From the NCBI GenBank assembly GCA_900546565.1, contig URDC01000002.1:62001-126000 (forward strand): 64,000 nucleotides of DNA, read 5' to 3'. Position 1 is the first letter of the stretch; each line of letters opens with the position of its first letter. The position numbers and the translations under genes were made by a program. The notes under the pieces are model-generated. The model was not told the origin of the DNA and searched no databases. It was given only the letters and a program-made list of their open reading frames with translations. Source of the DNA: an uncultured Opitutales bacterium. GTDB taxonomy: Bacteria; Verrucomicrobiota; Verrucomicrobiia; Opitutales; Intestinicryptomonadaceae. Below, piece after piece: positions 54,079 to 62,925 of the stretch.

Positions 54079-55869
54079 ATGAAAAGAACAAATACTTGCA
54101 ATGAATTAACTGCCGCAAATGTCGGTAGCGATGTAGTGTTAATCGGCTGGGTGAACTCTGTCAGAGACCACGGAGGCATTCTGTTTGTCGACCTGCGCGA
54201 CCGCGAGGGCATAACGCAGGTAGTCTTCCACCCCGACACAAAGGCGGTCTACGAGCAGGCTCAGAAGCTCAAAGACGAAAGCGTAATCCAAGTTTTCGGC
54301 AAAGTAGCCGCGCGCGAGGACGGCACGAAAAATCCGAACCTTAAAACGGGCGACATCGAAGTTATCGCCTCGGATATGATTATCCACAATATTTGCGACG
54401 TGCTGCCCTTCCCGCTTGAAGACGAGCGCGCCGACAAGGTCAACGAAGACCTGCGCCTTCAATACCGCTATCTCGACCTGCGCAGACCGCGCAATCTCAA
54501 TTTGCTCAGAATCCGACACAAGGCTGCAACGGCGATTCGCGACTATTTGAACTCGCACGACTTTGTCGAAGTCGAAACGCCGATTCTGTTCAAGAGCACG
54601 CCCGAAGGCGCGCGCGAATTTGTCGTGCCAAGCCGCACAAACCCCGGGTGCTTCTACGCGCTGACGCAGTCGCCGCAACAATACAAGCAGATGCTGATGG
54701 TTTCGGGAATCGAACGCTACTACCAAATGGCGAAGTGCTTCCGCGACGAAGACCTCCGCGCCGACCGACAGCCCGAATTCACGCAGGTTGATATCGAGCT
54801 CAGTTTCGTCGAGCGCGAAGATATGTACAAGCTTATCGAAAATATGCTCAAAAAGATTTGGAAGGACGTTTTGAATATCGACATTCCCACGCCCTTCCAG
54901 CGCATGCACTACGAGGAAGCTATGAACCGCTACGGCGTCGACAAGCCCGACACGCGCTTCGAAATCGAGCTTAACGACCTCACCGACGTTTTCAAGAACA
55001 GCCAATTCAAGGTGTTTGCAAGCGTAATTCAGGGCGGCGGCGTAATCAAGGCAATCAACGCGAAGGGACTTTCGGACATCACGCAGGGCGAGCTTAAAAA
55101 TCTCGAAGATGTCGCAAAAACGCTCGGCGCGAAGGGCTTAGCGTTCATCAAGGCCGAAAACGGCGCGTGGAAAAGCCCGATTTTGAAATTCCTCTCGCAG
55201 GAGGAGCAGGACGCGCTCAAACAAAAGCTCAACATCGAAGACGGCGACATTGTTTTCTTTGCGGCGTCGAAGTGGGAGCAGGCGTGCTCGATTTTGGGCA
55301 GAATTCGTCTGGAATGCGGCAAGCTTCTGCAAAACCGCGGCAAGCTGGTGATTCCAGCGGACAAGTTCAATTTTCTCTGGGTTATCGAATTCCCGCTTAT
55401 GCTCTGGGACGAAGAGCAAGGCAGGTATGTTTCGGCGCACCACCCCTTCACCGCCCCCGTCGAGGAGGATATGCAGTATCTCGACACCGACCCGCTGCGC
55501 GTGCGCGGGCAGCACTATGACATTGTTCTCAACGGCACGGAGCTTGGCGGCGGTTCGATAAGAATCCACAAACCCGACGTTCAGGAAAAGGTCTTCAAGG
55601 ACGTATTGAAGATTCCCGCCGATGTTGTGGAATCGCGTTTCGGCTACATGTTGAAGGCGTTCAAGTATGGCGCGCCGCCGCACGGCGGCATTGCGCTGGG
55701 CTTTGACAGGCTGGTGACGATTTTGACGGGTCGGGCGAGCATTCGCGACATTATTGCATTCCCGAAGACGCAGAAGGGGCAGGATTTGATGGCGCAATCG
55801 CCGAGTCCGATTACCGACAAGCAATACAAGGATTTGCATATAAAGCCCGACCTTGTCGACGACAAGTAG
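54079..55869 (+). CDS. aspS: aspartyl-tRNA synthetase
   Basis: A 596-residue bacterial-type class II synthetase charging tRNA-Asp (or both Asp and Asn tRNAs if non-discriminating; I cannot decide). The N-terminal OB-fold anticodon domain starts with VLIGWVNSVRDHGGILFVDL. Motif 2 is FRDEDLRADRQPEFTQVDIE, and the QSPQQYKQMLMVSG loop precedes it. The GAD insertion lies at about 290-420 as in all bacterial AspRS. Motif 3 is GIALGFDRLV in PPHGGIALGFDRLVTILTG. Complete, single-gene unit. Confidence 0.96.
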   Translation: MKRTNTCNELTAANVGSDVVLIGWVNSVRDHGGILFVDLRDREGITQVVFHPDTKAVYEQAQKLKDESVIQVFGKVAAREDGTKNPNLKTGDIEVIASDMIIHNICDVLPFPLEDERADKVNEDLRLQYRYLDLRRPRNLNLLRIRHKAATAIRDYLNSHDFVEVETPILFKSTPEGAREFVVPSRTNPGCFYALTQSPQQYKQMLMVSGIERYYQMAKCFRDEDLRADRQPEFTQVDIELSFVEREDMYKLIENMLKKIWKDVLNIDIPTPFQRMHYEEAMNRYGVDKPDTRFEIELNDLTDVFKNSQFKVFASVIQGGGVIKAINAKGLSDITQGELKNLEDVAKTLGAKGLAFIKAENGAWKSPILKFLSQEEQDALKQKLNIEDGDIVFFAASKWEQACSILGRIRLECGKLLQNRGKLVIPADKFNFLWVIEFPLMLWDEEQGRYVSAHHPFTAPVEEDMQYLDTDPLRVRGQHYDIVLNGTELGGGSIRIHKPDVQEKVFKDVLKIPADVVESRFGYMLKAFKYGAPPHGGIALGFDRLVTILTGRASIRDIIAFPKTQKGQDLMAQSPSPITDKQYKDLHIKPDLVDDK

Positions 55870-55880
55870 AAAATAAAGGG

Positions 55881-55908
55881 AAACCCCTTAACGGAGTCCG
55901 GGGGTTTT
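55881..55908 (+). terminator. terminator of aspS
   Basis: AAACCCC (55881-55887) pairs with GGGGTTT (55901-55907); short T run, so a modest terminator. Confidence 0.6.
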
Positions 55909-55909
55909 G

Positions 55910-56391
55910 TATGTTCGAAAGAGGCGGCGATTGCCAAAGGCAATTCCGCCTTTGTTTTTTCATTAAAGTTATGTAGGCGTTGGGCAAAGCGGAATATTGC
56001 GAAGCAATTCCGCGCCTGTTCACGTCATTTAAAAAAATTTCGAAAGAGGCGGCGACCCGCTGGGCGGGTTTCCATAATTTGATAAGAGGCGGCGATTGCC
56101 AAAGGCAATTCCGCCTTTGTTTTTTCATTAAAGTTGTGTAGGCGTTGGGCAAAGCGGAACATTGCGAAGCAATTCCGCGCCCGTGCACGTCATTTAAAAA
56201 ATTTGGACAAAGGCGTATTGACTGGAAGTCAATCACCGCCTATGTTCATCATAAAAAAATGTAGGGGACTGTCAAAGCGGGTTATTGCAGCAGACAATCC
56301 CACGCCAGTGCCCAATATATAAAAGATGTAGGCGTTGGACAAAGGCGCATTGACTGGAAGTCAATCGCCGCCGGTGCCCGTCATTTAAAAG
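55910..56391. repeat. repeat-filled intergenic region (palindromic family, cluster 2)
   Basis: No ORF. Two near-identical direct copies of about 118-120 bp (55921-56040 and 56086-56203) each contain two hairpins: ATTGCCAAAGGCAAT and ATTGCGAAGCAAT. Further units at about 56205-56260, 56262-56325 and 56330-56391 carry TTGACTGGAAGTCAA (twice) and TATTGCAGCAGACAAT hairpins. Each unit ends with GTGC(A/C)CGTCATTTAAAA or a close variant; the last tail ends directly before the ATG at 56394. Confidence 0.8.
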
Positions 56392-56393
56392 AA

Positions 56394-58310
56394 ATGGAGA
56401 ACGAGCTGACAAAATTTGTGCCAATGACGCGTGAGGAAATGCTCGCGCGGGGGTGGGATAGTATCGATATTCTGATTGTCTCGGGCGACGCATACGTTGA
56501 CCACCCGAGCTTCGGCCCGCCACTGATTGCGCGCATCTTGCTGGCGGAGGGATACCGCGTCGGCTTCGCGGCTCAGCCCGATTGGAAGAATCCAGAGTCG
56601 TTAAAAACATTCGGACGCCCGAAACTGGGCGTGGGCGTTTCGGGCGGAAACATCGACAGTATGGTGCGCCTCTACACGGCGGGACGCCGCCTGCGCCGCG
56701 AGGATTTATACGCGCCCGCGGGCAAACTCGGACTGTGCCCGCCGCACGCGCCCGTCGTTTACAGCCAGCTTGCAAAACGAGCATTTCCCGAAATTCCAGT
56801 AATTCTGGGCGGAGTGGAGGCGAGCTTGCGAAGAGTCGCACACTACGACTACTGGCAGGACAAATTCCGCCCGTCGGAACTCGTGAGCGCAAAGGCAGAC
56901 CTGCTCTGCTACGGAATGGGCGAACGGACAATGCTCGAAATTTTCGGGCGTCTGCGCGACGGCAAGCCGCTCGACGGAATCCGCGGAACGTGCAGATATT
57001 TGGGCGGGCGCGAGTCGGCGGAATTTGTCGTCGACGAAAAAGAGTGCGTGGAGCTGCCGTCGTTCGAGGAAGTCTGCGCCGAAAAGACCGCAATTATGCG
57101 GCTTACGAAAATGGTCGAAGGGGAAATGAACCCGTGGAACGCACGGCGAATGATTCAGCGCACAAACGGCAGAATCCTGCTTGTCGAACCGCCCCGCCCG
57201 CCGATGACAAGCGCGGAATTCGACCGCGTAAGCGAGCTGCCGTTCGCGGGAGTTCCGCATTTTTGCTACCGCGAAAAAATCCCCGCGTGGGAAATGATAA
57301 AGGATTCCATAACCGTAGTGCGCGGCTGTCCGGGGGGCTGCGCGTTCTGCGGACTGGTGTCGCACCAAGGCAGACACTTGGTTTCGCGCTCGCCCGAAAG
57401 CGTGCTGCGCTCGGCAAAAAAACTTTCGCAGCAGCCGTTTTTCAGGGGCACGATTTCCGACCTCGGCGGCGCGGCGGGCAACATATATTGCCACCACCCG
57501 AAAGACCCGCAGGTTTGCAAACTCTGCCGCAGGTATTCGTGCATTTTTCCGTCGATGTGCAAAAACTACGCCGCGGACGAAAAACCGCTGATGAAGCTGC
57601 TTGACGACGTTGCGGCGTTGCCGAAGGTCAAGCACGTTTTCATAAACTCGGGAATCAGGCTCGACCTCGCGCTTATGCAGCCGAAACTTACCGCGAAAAT
57701 TATACGCGAAAATGTCTCGGGGCAAGTGAGCGTCGCGCCCGAACACCTCGACGCCGAAGTGCTACGGCTTATGCGCAAGGGCAAAGTGGGCGAGTTCGAA
57801 AAATTCGGCAAAGTCTTCGAAGCCGTAAGCGCGCAGGTCGGCAAAAAACAGTATATGGTGCCCTACTTCATCTCGAATTTCCCGGGGTGCACACGGCGGC
57901 AAATGGCGGTTGTGGACGAATATCTGGCAAAGCGCAAGTGGAATCCGCAACAGGTTCAGGACTTCATTCCGCTGCCGATGACGATGGGTTGCGCGATGTA
58001 TTGCGCCGAAATCGCCCCCGACGGCACACCGATTGAAGTCAACAAGGGCCTCGCAGAACGCCGCGCCCAACGCGATATGTTGAAGGGCGACCACCGCGAA
58101 CGCGGGCGCAAGCCGCAATTCGAAAACCGCGGCGGCTCGGGCAAAGGCTGCGGAAGGCGGTTCGGAAATTTCGGCGGCAAAGAGTCGGGGAAATTCGACG
58201 GAAACGGCGGGCGGCGGATTCAAATTCCGTCAAGCAAAAACGCCTCGCCGCGCCCGACACAAAAGTTCGGCGCGCACAGGGCGGACTCGGACAATCTCAA
58301 AGATAGATAA
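56394..58310 (+). CDS. YgiQ-family radical SAM protein
   Basis: A 638-residue radical SAM protein. The N-terminal domain contains DILIVSGDAYVDHPSFGPPL and LGVGVSGGNIDSMV, family hallmarks. The 4Fe-4S site is VVRGCPGGCAFCGLVSHQGR, with three cysteines spaced C-x3-C-x2-C (about residues 313-320). A second cysteine cluster follows (YCHHPKDPQVCKLCRRYSC), and the C-terminus is a low-complexity Gly/Arg tail (RGRKPQFENRGGSGKGC). The role of YgiQ proteins is unknown. The start codon follows a repeat-family tail by only three bases, so the repeat forms part of its leader. Confidence 0.92.
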   Translation: MENELTKFVPMTREEMLARGWDSIDILIVSGDAYVDHPSFGPPLIARILLAEGYRVGFAAQPDWKNPESLKTFGRPKLGVGVSGGNIDSMVRLYTAGRRLRREDLYAPAGKLGLCPPHAPVVYSQLAKRAFPEIPVILGGVEASLRRVAHYDYWQDKFRPSELVSAKADLLCYGMGERTMLEIFGRLRDGKPLDGIRGTCRYLGGRESAEFVVDEKECVELPSFEEVCAEKTAIMRLTKMVEGEMNPWNARRMIQRTNGRILLVEPPRPPMTSAEFDRVSELPFAGVPHFCYREKIPAWEMIKDSITVVRGCPGGCAFCGLVSHQGRHLVSRSPESVLRSAKKLSQQPFFRGTISDLGGAAGNIYCHHPKDPQVCKLCRRYSCIFPSMCKNYAADEKPLMKLLDDVAALPKVKHVFINSGIRLDLALMQPKLTAKIIRENVSGQVSVAPEHLDAEVLRLMRKGKVGEFEKFGKVFEAVSAQVGKKQYMVPYFISNFPGCTRRQMAVVDEYLAKRKWNPQQVQDFIPLPMTMGCAMYCAEIAPDGTPIEVNKGLAERRAQRDMLKGDHRERGRKPQFENRGGSGKGCGRRFGNFGGKESGKFDGNGGRRIQIPSSKNASPRPTQKFGAHRADSDNLKDR

Positions 58311-58385
58311 AAAAATTCTTGCAAAAACGCGGGCAACTACGAGAATGGGGAGATATTTTTAACCACTAAATGTAATAGGAAAAAT

Positions 58386-59093
58386 ATGAGTTGTCCAAAT
58401 CAAAATTGCTCGCACGAAGTGCAGCAGATGTGCTGCGTCGCAAAAGGCGCAAATCACGGCCCCGCCCCGATTCCGGAAGAAGGCAAGTGGGTCAAGGCCA
58501 AGGAAATCACCGACATCAGCGGTTTGACGCACGGCGTCGGCTGGTGCGCTCCCCAACAGGGTGCGTGCAAATTGACGCTCAATGTCAAAAACGGCGTCAT
58601 CGAAGAAGCCCTCGTGGAAACTATCGGCTGCTCGGGCATGACGCACTCGGCGGCTATGGCGTCGGAAGTTCTCCCCGGGAAAACGCTTCTCGAAGCCCTC
58701 AATAGCGACCTCGTTTGCGACGCAATCAACGTGGCTATGCGCGAACTTTTCCTGCAAATCGTCTACGGCAGAAGCCAGACGGCGTTCTCCGAAAACGGTC
58801 TGCCCATCGGCGCGGGTTTGGAAGACTTGGGCAAGGGTCTGCGCTCGCAGGTCGGCACAATGTTCTCGACAAGGGCAAAGGGGCCGCGCTATCTCGAAAT
58901 GGCGGAAGGCTATGTTCTCGAAGAGGCTCTCGACGCCAACAACGAAGTCATCGGCTACAAAACGCTCCACTTGGGCAAAATGCTCGAAGCTATCCGCAAC
59001 GGCAAAGACCCCAAAGAGGCTTTCGAAAAGAACGTTTCGGTCAAGGGACGTTTCGAAGACGCCGTAAAAACAATCGACCCGCGCAAGGAATAA
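58386..59093 (+). CDS. NifU-like iron-sulfur scaffold family protein
   Basis: A 235-residue protein with a NifU/IscU-like central fold: KLTLNVKNGVIEEALVETIG, then CSGMTHSAAMASEVLPGKTL, where Cys sits in the usual scaffold position. The N-terminal segment has extra cysteines (SCPNQNCSHEVQQMCC) that could hold a cluster. It is encoded directly before the GGGtGRT protein, 15 bp apart, an association known from other bacteria, so the two probably work together. Specific function unknown. Confidence 0.8.
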   Translation: MSCPNQNCSHEVQQMCCVAKGANHGPAPIPEEGKWVKAKEITDISGLTHGVGWCAPQQGACKLTLNVKNGVIEEALVETIGCSGMTHSAAMASEVLPGKTLLEALNSDLVCDAINVAMRELFLQIVYGRSQTAFSENGLPIGAGLEDLGKGLRSQVGTMFSTRAKGPRYLEMAEGYVLEEALDANNEVIGYKTLHLGKMLEAIRNGKDPKEAFEKNVSVKGRFEDAVKTIDPRKE

Positions 59094-59108
59094 GGAGGAT
59101 TTTTTATT

Positions 59109-60110
59109 ATGGCACAATTATTCGAAGGTTACGAAAGACGCATCGACAAAATCAACAAAGTCTGCGCCGAATACGGGTTTAAATCAATCGAAGAAGCGGG
59201 CGAATTCTGCAAGTCGAAGGGTATCGATGTTGCCTCCATCGTCAAGGGTATCCAACCCATCGCTTTCGACAACGCCGTTTGGGCTTACACGCTGGGCGCG
59301 GCTATCGCCCTCAAAAAGGGCAGCAAAAACGCCGCCGAAGCCGCTGAAAACATCGGCATCGGCTTGCAGGCGTTCTGCATTCCCGGCTCTGTCGCCGACA
59401 GTCGCGATGTAGGGTTGGGGCACGGCAACCTTGGCGCAATGCTCTTGCGCGAAGAAACAAAGTGCTTCTGCTTCTTGGCGGGTCACGAGTCGTTCGCGGC
59501 TGCCGAAGGCGCAATCGGTATCGCCAAGACGGCCAACAAAGTCCGCAAAGACCCCCTGCGCGTTATCCTCAACGGCTTGGGTAAGGACGCCGCGTATATC
59601 ATTTCGCGCATCAACGGCTTCACGAGCGTCGAAACCGAATACGACTACTACACGGGCGAACTCAAAATCGTCAAGGAAACCCCGTTCTCGAAGGGCGACA
59701 AGGCGAAGGTTCGCTGCTACGGCGCGGACGACGTTTCCGAAGGCGTCGCGATTATGATTAAGGAAGGCGTCGACGTTTCGATTACGGGCAACTCGACAAA
59801 CCCGACGCGTTTCCAGCACCCCGTTGCGGGCACTTACAAAAAGTGGGCTATCGAACACGGCAAGAAGTATTTCTCCGTGGCTTCGGGCGGCGGCACGGGC
59901 AGAACGCTTCACCCCGACAATGTGGCGGCGGGCCCCGCTTCCTACGGTATGACCGACACTATGGGCAGAATGCACGGCGATGCGCAGTTTGCGGGTTCGT
60001 CGTCGGTTCCCGCGCACGTGGAAATGATGGGTCTTATCGGTATGGGCAACAACCCGATGGTCGGCGCGACTGTCGCTGTTGCGGTTGCCGTAGAAGAAGC
60101 AAGTAAGTAG
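59109..60110 (+). CDS. GGGtGRT protein
   Basis: A 333-residue protein named for its motif, seen here as VASGGGTGRTLHPDNVAAG (about residues 256-274). Other conserved stretches are GHGNLGAMLLREETKCFCFL and a C-terminal GNNPMVGATVAVAVAVEEA. The family has no established function. A strong ribosome site (AAGGAGGA at about 59092-59099) precedes the ATG. It is the second gene of the pair with the NifU-like protein and ends at a large hairpin plus terminator. Confidence 0.88.
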   Translation: MAQLFEGYERRIDKINKVCAEYGFKSIEEAGEFCKSKGIDVASIVKGIQPIAFDNAVWAYTLGAAIALKKGSKNAAEAAENIGIGLQAFCIPGSVADSRDVGLGHGNLGAMLLREETKCFCFLAGHESFAAAEGAIGIAKTANKVRKDPLRVILNGLGKDAAYIISRINGFTSVETEYDYYTGELKIVKETPFSKGDKAKVRCYGADDVSEGVAIMIKEGVDVSITGNSTNPTRFQHPVAGTYKKWAIEHGKKYFSVASGGGTGRTLHPDNVAAGPASYGMTDTMGRMHGDAQFAGSSSVPAHVEMMGLIGMGNNPMVGATVAVAVAVEEASK

Positions 60111-60111
60111 T

Positions 60112-60230
60112 TTTTTCCGATGGTTTCGCTCTGAACATTATGTTCGGGGCGAGTCGGAAAAAGACAAACTTAGCCCCGAAAAATTTTTAGGGAACACAGA
60201 GGTTTTTCCGAGAAGGAAAAGCCTTTTTTT
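60112..60230 (+). terminator. hairpin and terminator after the GGGtGRT gene
   Basis: A long stem with TTTTTCCGA and TCGGAAAAA arms (60112-60166), then a second hairpin GGTTTTTCC/GGAAAAGCC (60201-60223) followed by T7, a typical terminator. Confidence 0.75.
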
Positions 60231-60482
60231 GCGCCGTTTTTGCACCATTTCATTTATTTTTGAGGCATTTTTTGAGGCTTTTTTCAGTTTCTTTTTGAGC
60301 TTTTTTGAGTTTTTTTACGTGCCTTGCGCGATTTTTTACGCATTTTTGATGTCCGTAGAATGCGAAAAATACTCGTCCGAATTTCGAAAAACAAGAAGAA
60401 AAATCAATCAGATTTTTATTGCAATGAACTAAATTTGAGCCACAATTTGAGGGATAATTTTTTAACAACAAAAAGGAAAACC
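60231..60482. other. leader of pgk, no gene
   Basis: T-rich spacer with repeated TTTTTTGAG motifs, then A-rich sequence before the ATG. It must carry the pgk-tpiA promoter. Nothing else is visible. Confidence 0.5.
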
Positions 60483-61736
60483 ATGAACAAAAAAACACTT
60501 CGCGATGTAGATTTAAAAGGCAAGAAAGTCGTAATGCGCGTCGACTTCAACGTCCCCGTCAAGAACGGTGTCATTAAGGACGACACTCGTATCAAGGGCG
60601 CGTTGCCGTCGATTAAATACGTGCTCGAACAGGGCGGAAGCCTCGTTTTGATGTCGCATATGGGCCGCCCCGACGAAAAGGGCATCACCCCCGACACGAC
60701 AATGAAAATTGTTGCCGACTACCTCTCGAAGCTGCTCGACAAGCCCGTTGTTTTTGTTCCCGACTGCGCGAAAGCCGACGCGGAAGTTGCAGCCATGAAA
60801 CCCGGTGACATCGTTATGCTCGAAAACACGCGCTATCACGCCGAAGAACAGGCCAAATGCAAGCAGAAGGACGGCGAAAGCGACGAGGATTTCAAAGCCC
60901 GCAAGGCAGCCCTCAAAGAAAAACAGAAGGAATTGGCAAAGAAACTCGCTTCCTACGGCGACATTTTCTGCAACGACGCTTTCGGTACCGCGCACCGCGC
61001 CCACGCTTCGACGGCGGTTATTACAAAATACATCGGCACGTCCGTTGCGGGCTTCCTGATGGAAAAGGAAATTGAATACCTCGGCTCGGCTGTCGAAAAT
61101 CCCGTCCGTCCGTTCGTGGCAATCCTCGGGGGAGCGAAGGTTTCGGACAAGCTCGCGGTTGTCAAAAACCTCCTGACGAAGGTCGACACTCTCATCATCG
61201 GAGGCGGTATGGCCTACACGTTCCTCAAAGCCCTCGGCAACAAAATCGGCAACTCGCTTTGCGAAAACGACCAGCTTGAATATGCCAAGGAAATGATGGA
61301 TTTGGCGAAGTCGCGCGGAGTGAAATTCCTGTTGCCCATTGACAACATTGCTGCGGATAAATTCGACCCGAACGCAAACACGCAGGTTGTAGAAGGCAAT
61401 GTCCCCGACGGCTGGATGGGATTGGACATAGGGCCTAAGTCGATTGAGCTGTTCTCGAACGCTATCAAGAGCGCAAAGACCGTTGTTTGGAACGGACCGA
61501 TGGGCTGCTTCGAAATGGAAAAGTTCAGCAAGGGAACGTTCGGAGTGTGCGAAGCCGTGGCACAGGTCAAGGCAAACGGGGGAATCTCGATTATCGGCGG
61601 CGGCGACTCGGTCGCGGCGGTAAACAAGAGCGGTTTGGCCGACAAGATGTCGCACGTTTCGACGGGCGGCGGCGCGTCGCTGGAATTCCTCGAAGGCAAA
61701 GAGTTGCCGGGGGTCGTTTCGCTTCAATCAAAATAA
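60483..61736 (+). CDS. pgk: phosphoglycerate kinase
   Basis: A 417-residue glycolytic kinase (1,3-bisphosphoglycerate + ADP to 3-phosphoglycerate + ATP). ATG 60483 gives MNKKTLRDVDLKGKKVVMRV, the normal start. Motifs: RVDFNVPVKNG, MSHMGRPD, GGAKVSDKLAVV, IGGGMAYTFL and NGPMGCFEMEKFSKGT, plus GGGDSVAAV near the end. It is followed after 32 bp by tpiA, a common glycolytic pairing, and the two share a leader and terminator. Confidence 0.96.
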   Translation: MNKKTLRDVDLKGKKVVMRVDFNVPVKNGVIKDDTRIKGALPSIKYVLEQGGSLVLMSHMGRPDEKGITPDTTMKIVADYLSKLLDKPVVFVPDCAKADAEVAAMKPGDIVMLENTRYHAEEQAKCKQKDGESDEDFKARKAALKEKQKELAKKLASYGDIFCNDAFGTAHRAHASTAVITKYIGTSVAGFLMEKEIEYLGSAVENPVRPFVAILGGAKVSDKLAVVKNLLTKVDTLIIGGGMAYTFLKALGNKIGNSLCENDQLEYAKEMMDLAKSRGVKFLLPIDNIAADKFDPNANTQVVEGNVPDGWMGLDIGPKSIELFSNAIKSAKTVVWNGPMGCFEMEKFSKGTFGVCEAVAQVKANGGISIIGGGDSVAAVNKSGLADKMSHVSTGGGASLEFLEGKELPGVVSLQSK

Positions 61737-61768
61737 ATCAACTTTCAACAAAAAAAGGAATAATTATT

Positions 61769-62533
61769 ATGGCACGCAAATATTTTATTGCAGGCAACTG
61801 GAAAATGAACAAAACGGCCGCCGAAGCGGTCGCGCTTATCGACGGAATTAAGGCCAAGGCGGGTTCGCAGACGAAAGTCGACGTAGCCGTTTGCCCGACG
61901 TTCACGGCTCTCGACGCGGCAAGCAAGGCTTTGGCGGGTTCTACAATCAAGCTCGGTGCTCAAAATATGTACACCAAGGCAAGCGGAGCATACACGGGCG
62001 AAATCGCCGCGGATATGCTCAAAGAATTTGCCTGCGAATATGTGATTCTCGGGCACAGCGAACGCCGCGAATACTTCAAGGAATCGAACGAATTCATCAA
62101 CGAAAAGGTCAAGGCGGTTCTCGCAAACGGCATGAAGCCCATTCTCTGCGTAGGCGAAAAGCTTGAAGAACGCGAAGCTGGCAAGACTATCGCCGTTGTT
62201 TCGGAACAGACAGAAAAGGGCTTGGCTGGCATTTCCAAGGAAGATGCTGCGAAGGTTGTTATAGCCTACGAACCCGTTTGGGCTATCGGCACGGGCAAAA
62301 CCGCGACTCCCGAAATGGCGCAGGAAGTCCACGCCGAAATCCGCAAGGTTTTGACGAACCTCTTCGGCACAGAAGTTGCCGAAGGCATGCAGATTCTCTA
62401 CGGCGGTTCGATGAAGCCCGAAAATGCCCCTGCCCTCCTTGCGCAGAAGGACATCGACGGCGGCCTCATCGGTGGCGCGGCTCTCAAAGCCGACAGTTTT
62501 GTTGCCCTCATCGACGCGGCTACAAACGCCTAA
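61769..62533 (+). CDS. tpiA: triosephosphate isomerase
   Basis: A 254-residue TIM barrel interconverting glyceraldehyde-3-phosphate and dihydroxyacetone phosphate. Catalytic residues are visible: Lys in AGNWKMNK, His in ILGHSERREYF, Glu in VIAYEPVWAIGTGKTATPE, and the phosphate-binding LYGGSMKPEN and GLIGGAAL. The start at 61769 follows an AAAGGA-like ribosome site. A strong terminator follows. Confidence 0.96.
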   Translation: MARKYFIAGNWKMNKTAAEAVALIDGIKAKAGSQTKVDVAVCPTFTALDAASKALAGSTIKLGAQNMYTKASGAYTGEIAADMLKEFACEYVILGHSERREYFKESNEFINEKVKAVLANGMKPILCVGEKLEEREAGKTIAVVSEQTEKGLAGISKEDAAKVVIAYEPVWAIGTGKTATPEMAQEVHAEIRKVLTNLFGTEVAEGMQILYGGSMKPENAPALLAQKDIDGGLIGGAALKADSFVALIDAATNA

Positions 62534-62554
62534 TTGGATTTGTGTATTACGAAA

Positions 62555-62590
62555 GCGCGGACAGGGGAATTGAACTGTCCGCGTTTTTTT
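62555..62590 (+). terminator. terminator of pgk-tpiA
   Basis: CGCGGACAG (62556-62564) pairs with CTGTCCGCG (62575-62583), then T7. Confidence 0.88.
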
Positions 62591-62647
62591 GTGGCTGGAT
62601 TTCTTCTGTTTCAAAATATGTGTGGAGAAGACAACCGTAAGGATTCT

Positions 62648-62690
62648 ACCTAAAAAACAAAAAAGCGTTCTTCGAGTGAAGAACGCTTTG
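62648..62690 (-). terminator. minus-strand terminator for the amylase gene
   Basis: AAAGCGTTCTTC (62662-62673) pairs with GAAGAACGCTTT (62678-62689). Read on the minus strand it is followed by a T-rich run, so it ends the GH13 transcript after it passes the repeats. Confidence 0.75.
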
Positions 62691-62697
62691 CGGAAAA

Positions 62698-62925
62698 ATG
62701 TGTAGGGGACGAGCAAAGCGGGTTTTTTACCGAAGATAAATCCCGCTTCGGTGCCCGTCATTTAAAAAACGCCGGTGCACGTCATTTAAAAGATGTAGGG
62801 GACGAGCAAAGCGGGTTATTTACCGAAGATAAATCCCGCTTCGGTGCCCGTCATTTAAAATATGTAGGGGTTGGACAAAGGAGGTTATTTGCCAAAGGCA
62901 AATCCTCCGCCGGTGCACGTCCTTA
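62698..62925. repeat. repeat-filled intergenic region (palindromic family, cluster 3)
   Basis: No ORF. Three full units and one partial unit, each starting TGTAGGGG or a variant, with CAAAGCGGGTT or CAAAGGAGGTT, a variable hairpin (TTTACCGAAGATAAA twice intact; ATTTGCCAAAGGCAAAT once) and a tail GTGC(A/C)CGTCATTTAAAA or a close variant. Confidence 0.8.

Noticed and set aside
56706..57746. 346-residue minus-strand ORF
   Set aside because: Antisense of the YgiQ radical SAM gene, which has all its motifs on the plus strand.
61745..62761. 338-residue minus-strand ORF
   Set aside because: Antisense of tpiA and its terminator; Phe/Val-rich shadow with no domain.
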